Source: Bacteroidales bacterium (GTDB taxonomy: Bacteria; Bacteroidota; Bacteroidia; Bacteroidales; UBA932). Taken from it: 64,000 bases of DNA. The notes under the pieces were generated by a model. The model was not told the DNA's origin. It searched no databases and saw nothing but the letters and a program-made list of their open reading frames with translations. The stretch spans positions 62,001 to 126,000 of the forward strand of contig JAFZUX010000007.1 in assembly GCA_017618115.1 (NCBI GenBank). Direction: 5' to 3'. A program made the translations under genes and the position numbers. Shown piece by piece: positions 33,074 to 41,731 of the stretch (its first letter is position 1; the number at the start of each line of letters is the position of its first letter).

Positions 33074-36000
33074 ATGAGCAGGATAGAAGGGATAGCCGGC
33101 AAGTTTGACTCCTTGGAAGTGGTGAAAAGATTATCCTCCTTTATAGAGAGCTCTAAAAAGGGTGACTCGGTAGTTATAAAGGGACTTTTCGGATCTTCCA
33201 AAGCTTTTCTTTTGTCCTCTGCCGTCAAAAACAGCGACTGCGGCAAGATTCATATAGTGGTGGAGGATACCAAAGAGGCGGCGGAATATATGTGCGCAGA
33301 TCTCTATGAGACCTTTGAAGGCGAGGTCTACTATTTTCCCCTCTCCTCCTCTTCCCAGGCTAGAAAAATCTCCATAAAAGACTCATCTAACAAAGTGCAG
33401 AGAAGTATCACCCTCAGCGCTTTAAACAACTTCTCAAGTGAGAGTAAATCTATCGCGATAGTTACATATCCTGATGCGGTAAAAGAGAAGATAATGGCCC
33501 GCCGCGCGGTATTGGAGAGTATCTTGAAAATCTCTGTGGGTGAGGAGATTGAGTTTGATTCAATAAAAGAAAAGCTCACCGATGGGGGATTTGAAAGGGT
33601 GGATTTTGTTTCCGAGCCGGGAGAGTTTGCAATAAGAGGCGGCATAGTGGATATCTTCTCCTTTTCAGACAACGTTCCTTACAGAATAGATTTCTTTGGA
33701 AACAGTGTAGAGAGTATAAGAAAGTTTTCACTTGATACTCAGCGTTCTAAAGAGGAGGTTAAAAGTGTGGAGATATTTCCGAACGTTTGCGGAGATGATA
33801 AGATTATGGCTTACGGCGGAGATACTCTCTTTAATTACGCCTCAAATTCTTCCGTTGTAATTTGGAACAACACCTACGAACAATTGGAAAAGATGTATGA
33901 GGATAATCCTTGTATATCTCTGAACGGCAGGAGTATAGGAGGTAAAGAGAGTGCGGATGTACTTGAGATGAACTGCTATCCGCAGCCTAGTTTCAACCGT
34001 AACTTTGAACTTCTGGCAGATGATATAAGAGCACGTAAAAAGCAAGGGTATCAGGTATTTATAAGTTCCTCTTCTAAAGAACAGATTGAGAGAATAAGAA
34101 ATATATTTAAAGATTCGTCTCATATATCCGAGGGAGAACATCCTACTTTTGAAGCGCTGGAAAGTTCTATCAACGAGGGCTTTATAAGTGCAGATATAAA
34201 GATATGTCTCTATACTGACCATCAGATTTTTGAGCGTTATCACAGAGTGAAAGTAAGACGTGAGGTGGAAAGAAGCGAGCGGCTTACGCTGGAAGATCTG
34301 AATGCTTTTCACGTGGGAGATTATGTGGTTCATATAGACCACGGAGTAGGTGTATTCGGCGGGTTGGTAAAGACTGAGGTAAACGGAAAACATCAGGAGG
34401 CAATAAAGATAATTTACAAGGACGGTGATGTGATTTTTGTCTCCGTGGGAGGGCTTCATAAAATCTCCAAATATAAGAGCAAAGACGGTGAGCCTCCAAA
34501 GATTTACAAACTTGGCAGCGGTGCCTGGAATAAGCTGAAAACCACCACTAAAGCCAAGATTAAAGATATTGCAAAAGAGCTTATTGAACTCTATGCAAAA
34601 CGTAAGGGAACAAAGGGTTTTGCCTTCTCTGCAGATTCCTATCTTCAGAACGAACTTGAGGCCTCTTTTATCTTTGACGATACTCCTGATCAGGTAAAGG
34701 CTACCAAGGCTGTTAAGGCGGATATGGAGAGTGAAAATCCTATGGACCGTCTTATATGCGGAGATGTGGGATTTGGAAAGACGGAGGTTGCAATACGTGC
34801 TGCATTCAAAGCGGTGTGTGACGGAAAGCAGGTCTGCGTTTTGGTTCCTACTACTATACTTGCTTTGCAGCACTATAAAACCTTTACGGAAAGACTTGCC
34901 GAGTTCCCTTGTAAAATAGATTATATCAGCCGTTTACGTACGGCAAAAGATATTCGTTTGATAACGGAAGACGTTAAAACGGGAAAGACGGATATCATAA
35001 TTGGAACACACCGTCTTCTGAATAAAAACATCACCTTCAAAGATCTTGGTCTTTTGATTATTGATGAGGAGCAGAAGTTTGGTGTTGCCGCAAAGGAGAG
35101 ACTGCGTCAGTTGAAAGTTGAGGTGGATACTTTAACCCTTACCGCCACTCCTATTCCTCGTACTTTGCAGTTCTCACTTTTGGGAGCAAGAGACCTTTCA
35201 ATTATAAACACTCCTCCGCCTAACAGACTTCCTGTAGAGACGGAAGTTATTGATTTTAACGAGGATTACATAAAGGAAGCCATAGAGAATGAGATAAAGC
35301 GAGGAGGACAGGTCTTCTTTGTTCACAACAGAGTGGAGGATATTCTTGCGGTGGAGCAGATGATAAACCGCATCTGCCCAATGGCTAAGACAATTGTGGG
35401 ACACGGCAAGATGGAACCTTCTCTGCTGGAGAACAGAATTCTGGATTTCATAAGGGGAGATTATGACGTGCTTATCTCCACCACAATCATAGAGAACGGT
35501 ATAGATATACCTAACGCCAACACTATGATTATCAACCAGGCACAAATGTTCGGCCTGAGTGATTTGCATCAATTAAGGGGAAGGGTGGGAAGAAGCAATC
35601 GCAGAGCATACTGCTATCTGATTGTTCCGCCGATGTCCTCAATTACAGAGGATGCAAAGAGAAGGATAAAGGCAATTGAGGCCTTCTCGGAACTTGGCAG
35701 CGGTTTTAATATAGCCATGCAGGATTTGGATATAAGAGGTGCCGGCAATATGCTTGGGGGAGAGCAGAGCGGCTTCATTGCAGATATGGGATTTGAAACC
35801 TATCAAAAGATTCTTAATGAGGCCTTTATAGAGATTAACGCTCAGCGTCCGGACTTTGTAAATCCTATTCAGTCAACGGCGCAGTTTGTCTCCGACTGTA
35901 CGGTTGAGACGGACCTTGAGATATTTATTCCGGACGAGTATATACCTCAGCCTACGGAGAAGATTAAACTCTATAAAGATTTGGATGCGGTTAAAGAAGA

Positions 36001-36343
36001 GAGTGATATTGAGCCGTTTATAGAGTCTTTGAAAGACCGGTTCGGTACTCCGCCTTCAGAGGTTCTGGAGCTGGCCAACGTTGTAAGGCTCAGACTCGCG
36101 GCGGTGAAAATTGGTGTGGAGAGAATCATCCTTAAGTCTGGCATTATGCGTCTATACTTTGTATCTGACGCCAACTCAGCCTTTTACAGAACGGAGTTGT
36201 ATCAGAAGATTATGGGACGCATAGCAACTTTAAGAGGAGCAAAACTGAACTACAAACCTCAGGAGAAGAAACTTACCCTTACCGTTCCGGGTGTGAAATC
36301 AGTAACGGCGGCATACGGAATAATATGCTCTTTAGGGGCTTGA
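33074..36343 (+). CDS. mfd: Transcription-repair coupling factor Mfd
   Basis: Removes RNA polymerase stalled at DNA lesions and recruits UvrA. The 1089-residue protein has the UvrB-like N-terminal domains (RGGIVDIFSFSDNVPYRIDFFG), the CarD-like RNA polymerase interaction domain (FHVGDYVVHIDHGVGVFGGL, about 412-431) and the RecG-like translocase. In the translocase Walker A is GDVGFGKT at 563-570, the DEEQ box is IIDEEQKFG and the arginine finger region is LRGRVGRSNRRAYCYL. A C-terminal TRCF domain follows. Slightly short for the family, but all domains are present. Confidence 0.97.
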   Translation: MSRIEGIAGKFDSLEVVKRLSSFIESSKKGDSVVIKGLFGSSKAFLLSSAVKNSDCGKIHIVVEDTKEAAEYMCADLYETFEGEVYYFPLSSSSQARKISIKDSSNKVQRSITLSALNNFSSESKSIAIVTYPDAVKEKIMARRAVLESILKISVGEEIEFDSIKEKLTDGGFERVDFVSEPGEFAIRGGIVDIFSFSDNVPYRIDFFGNSVESIRKFSLDTQRSKEEVKSVEIFPNVCGDDKIMAYGGDTLFNYASNSSVVIWNNTYEQLEKMYEDNPCISLNGRSIGGKESADVLEMNCYPQPSFNRNFELLADDIRARKKQGYQVFISSSSKEQIERIRNIFKDSSHISEGEHPTFEALESSINEGFISADIKICLYTDHQIFERYHRVKVRREVERSERLTLEDLNAFHVGDYVVHIDHGVGVFGGLVKTEVNGKHQEAIKIIYKDGDVIFVSVGGLHKISKYKSKDGEPPKIYKLGSGAWNKLKTTTKAKIKDIAKELIELYAKRKGTKGFAFSADSYLQNELEASFIFDDTPDQVKATKAVKADMESENPMDRLICGDVGFGKTEVAIRAAFKAVCDGKQVCVLVPTTILALQHYKTFTERLAEFPCKIDYISRLRTAKDIRLITEDVKTGKTDIIIGTHRLLNKNITFKDLGLLIIDEEQKFGVAAKERLRQLKVEVDTLTLTATPIPRTLQFSLLGARDLSIINTPPPNRLPVETEVIDFNEDYIKEAIENEIKRGGQVFFVHNRVEDILAVEQMINRICPMAKTIVGHGKMEPSLLENRILDFIRGDYDVLISTTIIENGIDIPNANTMIINQAQMFGLSDLHQLRGRVGRSNRRAYCYLIVPPMSSITEDAKRRIKAIEAFSELGSGFNIAMQDLDIRGAGNMLGGEQSGFIADMGFETYQKILNEAFIEINAQRPDFVNPIQSTAQFVSDCTVETDLEIFIPDEYIPQPTEKIKLYKDLDAVKEESDIEPFIESLKDRFGTPPSEVLELANVVRLRLAAVKIGVERIILKSGIMRLYFVSDANSAFYRTELYQKIMGRIATLRGAKLNYKPQEKKLTLTVPGVKSVTAAYGIICSLGA

Positions 36344-36367
36344 CAAAGATTGTATTCAAAATATCAC

Positions 36368-36375
36368 TATATTTG
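36368..36375 (+). promoter_or_regulatory. -7 promoter box for coaX
   Basis: TATATTTG, ending eight bases before the coaX ATG. It suggests that coaX and the downstream envelope genes can be transcribed separately from mfd. Confidence 0.5.
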
Positions 36376-36383
36376 GACCTTAT

Positions 36384-37115
36384 ATGGAAACAAACCTTTT
36401 AGTAGATATAGGTAACACCAACGCCAAAGTTGTATTTTACTACAACGGCACAATGGGGAGATTGCACCGTTCCTCGGAGAGGGATGCCGTGGCCTTCATT
36501 AAGAGCGTTATAGAATCTACGGAGTATGAGGTAAATACAATAGTAGTAAGCAACGTGAGAACCTCCAACGAACCGGTAAAGGCGGCCTTGGAGCCTCTCT
36601 GCAAGAAACTGATACTGTTGGATTACAAAACCCCTCTGCCGGTAGATTTGGGTTACGGGTTTGATGCAACGGAACTGGGTGCGGACCGTATTGCGGCGGC
36701 TCTGGCCGTTGCCTATATGTTTAAAGGTCAGGATTGTATAAAGTTTGACTTTGGAACGGCGCTGACGGTAGATTTTATAGACAAAGAGGGGCACTATCTG
36801 GGAGGTAACATCTCCCTTGGAATGCGCAGCCGTTTCAGAGCTTTGAACGAGTTTACGGGTCTGCTTCCATACATCACTCCGGATGCAGAGTTTCCTCCTG
36901 TGGGAGTTACCACTACCGGTGCAATGAGCGCAGGGGTTGTATTCGGTCTGATATTTGAAGTAGAGGGATACATTAAGAGATATCCGCAGCATACCATAAT
37001 TTTTACGGGAGGTGATTCCTTCTATTTTGCACACAGAATTAAACACACTGTTTTTGCAACACAAGATATGGTACTGCAGGGATTGGCAATTATAGCAGAT
37101 TTTTATGCAAAGTAA
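36384..37115 (+). CDS. coaX: Type III pantothenate kinase
   Basis: First step of coenzyme A synthesis: phosphorylates pantothenate. The 243-residue ASKHA-fold protein has the phosphate-binding VDIGNTNAKVVF, the GADRIAAALA segment and FDFGTALTVDFIDKEGHYLGG, the hallmarks of CoaX rather than CoaA. Its stop codon lies one base before the next gene's likely ATG. Confidence 0.95.
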   Translation: METNLLVDIGNTNAKVVFYYNGTMGRLHRSSERDAVAFIKSVIESTEYEVNTIVVSNVRTSNEPVKAALEPLCKKLILLDYKTPLPVDLGYGFDATELGADRIAAALAVAYMFKGQDCIKFDFGTALTVDFIDKEGHYLGGNISLGMRSRFRALNEFTGLLPYITPDAEFPPVGVTTTGAMSAGVVFGLIFEVEGYIKRYPQHTIIFTGGDSFYFAHRIKHTVFATQDMVLQGLAIIADFYAK

Positions 37116-37116
37116 A

Positions 37117-38406
37117 ATGAGAGCAAAGAGATTGATATTATTGGCTTCTGCCTTTTTATTCGGAGTAACCCGTATGGCGGCACAGGATGTTGATGCCCTT
37201 GGAACCTTTACTCCATACTCCATCTACGGAGTGGGAGATCTTTACAACTCCTCATCCGCCATCAACTTAGGAATGGGCGGCATTGGAATGGGAATAAGAG
37301 ACACCAGGTTTATAAACTACAAGAACATAGCATCTTTAACCCAGAGAGACACCCTCTCCTTTATGCTGGATATGGGAGTTGTAAGCAGGAATATGTATCT
37401 CAGAGACAAGAACACCCACTCTGCCTATAACACCGCCAACATCAATAACTTTGCCTTCTCCTTCCCGATAAAGAACAAGGCCTCTCTCGCTTTTGGAATC
37501 ATGCCTTTCTCAAGCGTAGGTTACAAGTTCAAGAGCGTGGAGACGGATGACAGACTTATAGACAAATACGGATACATAAGTTACTACAAATACGGTAACG
37601 GAAACATTAACCAACTCTTCTTTGGAGGTGCAATCAACATTGTCAAAAACGTCTCAGTGGGAGCCTCTGTAGTTTACTACTTTGGAAACCTTACAAATCA
37701 CAGTAATGTTGCCTTCACGGAATTGGCCGTAAGAACCATAGAGACGGGCTGGAAGCATAAACCTCACGGAGTTACCGGAGAGTTTGCGGCTCAGGCCTCA
37801 TTCCCTATGCCTATGGAGAATACGGTACTTACCGTGGGTGCAACCTACAGAATGAAGAACACCCTTTACGGTTCACAGAGCAGATACGCTTACGCTTATG
37901 ACGGAACTATTGAAGATACCATTATGAATGAGCCGGTTAAAGAGCATATTAAGATTCCGGGAAAGATCTCTACGGGTGTTGCTCTCTCCAAACTGGATAA
38001 GTGGACAATAGGATTGGATTTTGAGAGACAGGACTGGTCAAAGAGTGTTTTCAAAAATACTCCGGGCGTAGGATATACCTCACAGGCAGCAACTTCCATA
38101 AAGTTGGGCGGAGAGTTTACTCCTAACAAGTATGATATCCGTTACTACTACAAGAAGGTTTCCTACCGTGCAGGTTTCCACTATGACAAAACCTATGTAC
38201 GCCTGGACGGCAAGAGTATCAACCAGATAGGATTTACCGTAGGAGCGTCCTTCCCTGTTTACCGCCTGAACAATGCAATCAACGTTGCGGTAGATTTTGG
38301 TCAAAGAGGCTCTAAAACAGGTAATTTGGTAAGAGAAAATTACATTAATTTTATAGTGAGCTTAAGTTTGCACGATATTTGGTTCATAAAACCTAAGTTC
38401 CAATAA
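37117..38406 (+). CDS. Outer-membrane beta-barrel protein (FadL/PorV-like), Bacteroidota-conserved
   Basis: A 429-residue exported protein with a signal peptide (RLILLASAFLFGVTRMAAQ). The Gly-rich start of the mature chain (SSSAINLGMGGIGMGIRD) is followed by a regular series of amphipathic strands, as in FadL/OmpP1-type barrels. The function is not established. The same run of genes (coaX, this gene, TPR protein, lptC) is a familiar arrangement in Bacteroidota, as I recall, which hints at an envelope role. The ATG at 37117 is preferred; the one at 37105 overlaps coaX by 11 bases. Confidence 0.75.
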   Translation: MRAKRLILLASAFLFGVTRMAAQDVDALGTFTPYSIYGVGDLYNSSSAINLGMGGIGMGIRDTRFINYKNIASLTQRDTLSFMLDMGVVSRNMYLRDKNTHSAYNTANINNFAFSFPIKNKASLAFGIMPFSSVGYKFKSVETDDRLIDKYGYISYYKYGNGNINQLFFGGAINIVKNVSVGASVVYYFGNLTNHSNVAFTELAVRTIETGWKHKPHGVTGEFAAQASFPMPMENTVLTVGATYRMKNTLYGSQSRYAYAYDGTIEDTIMNEPVKEHIKIPGKISTGVALSKLDKWTIGLDFERQDWSKSVFKNTPGVGYTSQAATSIKLGGEFTPNKYDIRYYYKKVSYRAGFHYDKTYVRLDGKSINQIGFTVGASFPVYRLNNAINVAVDFGQRGSKTGNLVRENYINFIVSLSLHDIWFIKPKFQ

Positions 38407-38412
38407 AATGAC

Positions 38413-38436
38413 TACATTTGCAACTAATTATTTTTG
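38413..38436 (+). promoter_or_regulatory. Two -7 promoter boxes before the TPR gene
   Basis: TACATTTG at 38413-38420 and TATTTTTG at 38429-38436 both fit TAnnTTTG. The second ends five bases before the ATG at 38442. Neither has a good TTTG about 19-20 bases upstream. Confidence 0.4.
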
Positions 38437-38441
38437 ATACT

Positions 38442-39767
38442 ATGAAAAAATTAAGAATTACACTACTGGTTTTCACAGCTCTGGCTCTCTTTACCACCGT
38501 AGAGGTTTCCGCTCAAGGTAGATTTGGTAAGGACAGTGCAGATTGTGTTAATAATCTTAATTTCTATCAGGATTTTCTCCGTCAGGGAAATATGGATGAG
38601 GCTTATGCGGCCTGGAAGGAAGCGGTTAAATTCTGCCCTCCGAAGGTTTCTCAGAACCTCTACATTAACGGTAGAAAAATTATGTTGAGCAGAATCAACG
38701 CTACTCAAGATCCTGAGAAGAGAGCCGTCATGATTGACTCCCTTTTGGAACTTGCAAACACCAGAGCAATGCTCTTCCCGAGCAAAGCAAAGACTGCAAA
38801 AGAGGGACGTCTGAAAGATATGATGATGTTCTTTGGACAGAATCCGGAGAAAGCAAAACTTCTTTATGATAACCTTACGGAATATGCAAACGAGTTCGGT
38901 TCAAAAGCAGATGACCAGATGATAGTTAACGCTATGATTAAGGCCGGAGAACTCTATGCCGCTAAAGTTATTACAGATGAGGATGTTATGAACGCATACT
39001 CAAAGTTCAACGATCTCTTTGAGGCTCGCAAGGCTGAGTTCCCGGAAGATACCACAATTGACGCTTCAGAGGCTATGCTTCAGAACGCATTCATCAACAG
39101 CGGCGTTGCTTCTTGTGATAACCTTATCAAAGTGTTCACTCCGAGATTTGAGCAGAACCCTAATGATACCACTCTTCTTAAGACCATATCAAGTCTGCTT
39201 AACAGCAACGAGTGTACAGATTCAGAACTCTTCTCACAAGTTGTGGGTCAGATGTACAAACTCAAACCAACAGCCGGATCTGCATACTTCCTTTACAGAT
39301 TCTTCAACACAAAGGGAGATGAGGAGAAGGCTCTGAGTTATCTGAAGGAGGCTGCAAGCGTTGCAACAGGCGTAGATAAAGGTACTTACCTCTATGAGCT
39401 TGCAACCATTCACTATAAGAACCGTGCTTTCGGTCAGGCAGCATCCGTTGCACGCCAGGCTGCAGATCTTAATCCTAAGTATGCGGGCAAGGCTGAGATG
39501 CTTATCGGAACTATCTGGGCTTCCGTTTCTTGCGGCGGTGACGAGATAGCAAAGAGAGCGAAGTTCTGGGTTGCTACTGACTTTATGCAGAGAGCAATGG
39601 CAAAAGATCCTTCACTTGCTGCGGAGGCTCAGAAGAACATTGCAAGATATCGTCAGTACTTCCCTAAGGCTGAGGATGCCTTTATGTATGACCTTGTAGA
39701 CGGTAAGGGTTACTCCGTTTCCTGCGGAGGTATGAGCGCCTCTACAACGGTTAGAACTTTGAAGTAG
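38442..39767 (+). CDS. Exported TPR-repeat protein
   Basis: A 441-residue periplasmic protein with a signal peptide (LRITLLVFTALALFTTVEVSAQ). It is made mostly of paired helices with tetratricopeptide character (e.g. GDEEKALSYLKEAASVATG, RAFGQAASVARQAADLNPKY). Cys residues in the N-terminal and C-terminal parts (DCVNNL, SCGGDEIAK, SCGGM) could pair in the periplasm. Likely a protein-protein interaction module near the envelope; no specific partner is shown. The start at 38442 is chosen because it begins the signal peptide; the ORF is open to 38418. Confidence 0.75.
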   Translation: MKKLRITLLVFTALALFTTVEVSAQGRFGKDSADCVNNLNFYQDFLRQGNMDEAYAAWKEAVKFCPPKVSQNLYINGRKIMLSRINATQDPEKRAVMIDSLLELANTRAMLFPSKAKTAKEGRLKDMMMFFGQNPEKAKLLYDNLTEYANEFGSKADDQMIVNAMIKAGELYAAKVITDEDVMNAYSKFNDLFEARKAEFPEDTTIDASEAMLQNAFINSGVASCDNLIKVFTPRFEQNPNDTTLLKTISSLLNSNECTDSELFSQVVGQMYKLKPTAGSAYFLYRFFNTKGDEEKALSYLKEAASVATGVDKGTYLYELATIHYKNRAFGQAASVARQAADLNPKYAGKAEMLIGTIWASVSCGGDEIAKRAKFWVATDFMQRAMAKDPSLAAEAQKNIARYRQYFPKAEDAFMYDLVDGKGYSVSCGGMSASTTVRTLK

Positions 39768-39783
39768 AAAACCTTTAGGCACA

Positions 39784-40455
39784 ATGCATAAAGGCCTATA
39801 CTCAAGAGGATTAAAAGGATTACCAAAAATTGTTTTGGTAATCCTCTTTTTTGCATTGTCACTTTTCTGTTCCAGAAGAACGGAACTTGCCAACCAGATA
39901 GATCTGGCCACCGCTCCCAGAATGCAGGGAGACAGCATAGTAGCAGTTCAATCTAACAACGGAGATATTGTAATGAGACTCCAGGCTCCGAGGATGGAGA
40001 AGTATGAATTGGACTCCCTCTCTTATGAACTCTTCCCTAACGGTTTTGATGTCTACTCTTACAGAGACAGCAACCTTGAGGCTCATATTCACGCTGAGGT
40101 GGCAAAGCATACAACCACCAAGAATCTTGAGGAGGTGTGGGAGGTTTACGGCAACGTTGTTATCCGCAACTTTGTAAACGGTCAGACAATGAAGACGGAC
40201 ACTCTCTACTGGGACCGGTACAATCATAAAATCTACACGGATTGTTATGTGGAAATGGCTTCTCCTCAGGGATTTATGCAGGGTTACGGAATGGAGAGCG
40301 ATGAGACGGCATCCAATGCTGAGATAAGACGTCCGTTTGACTCCTTCAGCCGTTTGGAGGCAGACTCCACCTATGTGGATACCGCAAACTTTATAGGACC
40401 TATTCTCCGTCCGGAAAAGATAGGGGTAGATCTTAAAGTAACCGGCAAAAAATAG
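39784..40455 (+). CDS. lptC: LPS export protein LptC
   Basis: Bitopic inner-membrane protein that hands LPS from LptBFG to LptA. The 223-residue protein has an N-terminal anchor (IVLVILFFALSLFC) and a periplasmic OstA/LptC-like beta-jellyroll. In it, segments such as DIVMRLQAPRMEKYEL, VYGNVVIRNFVNGQTMKTDTLYWDR and YGMESDE correspond to family strands. A Cys at the end of the hydrophobic stretch could be lipidated. It is one base upstream of the CNNM gene. Confidence 0.88.
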   Translation: MHKGLYSRGLKGLPKIVLVILFFALSLFCSRRTELANQIDLATAPRMQGDSIVAVQSNNGDIVMRLQAPRMEKYELDSLSYELFPNGFDVYSYRDSNLEAHIHAEVAKHTTTKNLEEVWEVYGNVVIRNFVNGQTMKTDTLYWDRYNHKIYTDCYVEMASPQGFMQGYGMESDETASNAEIRRPFDSFSRLEADSTYVDTANFIGPILRPEKIGVDLKVTGKK

Positions 40456-40456
40456 T

Positions 40457-41731
40457 ATGATAACCAACATAATCATAGTAGTTGTTGCACTCTGTTTCTG
40501 TTGCCTTTTTTCCGGCTATGAAATGGCCTTTTTGCACTGCAACCGTCTCAAGGTTGCGCTGGATAAAAAGGAGGGGAAAAAGTATGCGGTTGCAATGGAC
40601 CGCTTCATCAAAAACGAGGGGGATCTAATCTCCGCTCTTTTGGTGGGCAACAACATTTTTGTGGTTATCTACAGTATTGCGGCGGCACATCTGCTCTCCC
40701 CTCTAATCTACAGATACTTAACAACTTCCACATCCATCGCGATTATTATAGAGACGGTTGTTGCAACCTTTATTGTGATGATAACGGCGGAGTATCTGCC
40801 AAAGACGCTCTGCTATCTGAATGCCAATAAAGTCTTCTCACATTTCTACAGAATAATACTTTTCTTCTACTGGCTCTTCTATCCTATCACCTGGATTACC
40901 AATAAGTTATCTAACTGGATGATGGGTGCCGGAAAGAAGGAGGATGAAAAAGTTGCATACGCTTATCAACAGGAAGAGGCTGCATTTGATCAGACGGATC
41001 TGTTGAATCTCTCTGAGGAGGTGGAAGATGCGCAGGGTGACGATGTTCCTTCAGACATTGAGATTTTCCAGAATGCGGTAGATTTTTCAAAGACAAAAAT
41101 TAAGGAGTGTCTTATTCCTCGTACGGAAATTACCGCTATAGATATTGAAGAGAGTTCGGAAGATCTGCTGGCTCTCTTTGTAGATACCGGATACTCCAGA
41201 ATCATTGTATATCAGGAGACTATAGATGATATCATCGGTTATGTCCTCAGTAAGGATTTGATGAAAAAACGCAACGCTCCGCTTAGGGAACTTCTGCGTC
41301 CCATCAAACACGTGCAGATGGATATGGATGCTCAGGCACTGCTTGAGATGATGATTAACCGCCGGGAAAATATTGTTGCTGTAGATGACGAATACGGCGG
41401 AACGGAGGGCATTGTTACTCTTGAAGATCTTATTGAGGAAATCTTTGGTGAGATAGATGATGAGTTGGACCGTAATGACCTGCTGGAGAAACAGATAGGA
41501 GAAAACGAATGGGTATTCTCCGCCCGTCTGGACGTTAAGGATATCAACAGAAAATATGAATTGAATCTTCCGGAAGATGATTCATACGAGACACTTGCCG
41601 GATTGATCCTCTATACCGCTCAATCCTTCCCAAAAGAGAAGGAGACGTTCCGCATTGGGGACATCTCCTTCACAATTCTCAAAACCTCTAAAAAGAGAAT
41701 AGAGACTGTTTCAGTTAAACTGTTGGATTAG
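40457..41731 (+). CDS. CNNM/CorC-type membrane transporter (hemolysin family)
   Basis: A 424-residue protein with the DUF21 transmembrane domain (three to four helices, about 1-150), a CBS pair (about 200-340, VDFSKTKIKECLIPRTEITAI ... EDLIEEIFGEIDDE) and a C-terminal CorC/HlyC transporter-associated domain. Family members export or regulate Mg2+ or Co2+; the name hemolysin is historical. In some Bacteroidota a relative, GldE, supports gliding, but nothing here points to gliding. Its stop overlaps the convergent PpiD-like gene by four bases. Confidence 0.88.
   Translation: MITNIIIVVVALCFCCLFSGYEMAFLHCNRLKVALDKKEGKKYAVAMDRFIKNEGDLISALLVGNNIFVVIYSIAAAHLLSPLIYRYLTTSTSIAIIIETVVATFIVMITAEYLPKTLCYLNANKVFSHFYRIILFFYWLFYPITWITNKLSNWMMGAGKKEDEKVAYAYQQEEAAFDQTDLLNLSEEVEDAQGDDVPSDIEIFQNAVDFSKTKIKECLIPRTEITAIDIEESSEDLLALFVDTGYSRIIVYQETIDDIIGYVLSKDLMKKRNAPLRELLRPIKHVQMDMDAQALLEMMINRRENIVAVDDEYGGTEGIVTLEDLIEEIFGEIDDELDRNDLLEKQIGENEWVFSARLDVKDINRKYELNLPEDDSYETLAGLILYTAQSFPKEKETFRIGDISFTILKTSKKRIETVSVKLLD

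Noticed and set aside
34306-34311. CACGTG inside mfd as another parS site
   Set aside because: Only the six central bases match; the flanks do not fit the ParB consensus.
33842-34873. 343-codon open frame antisense to mfd
   Set aside because: Rich in Cys, Tyr, Arg and Leu with no domain; it mirrors codon bias of the genuine mfd reading frame.
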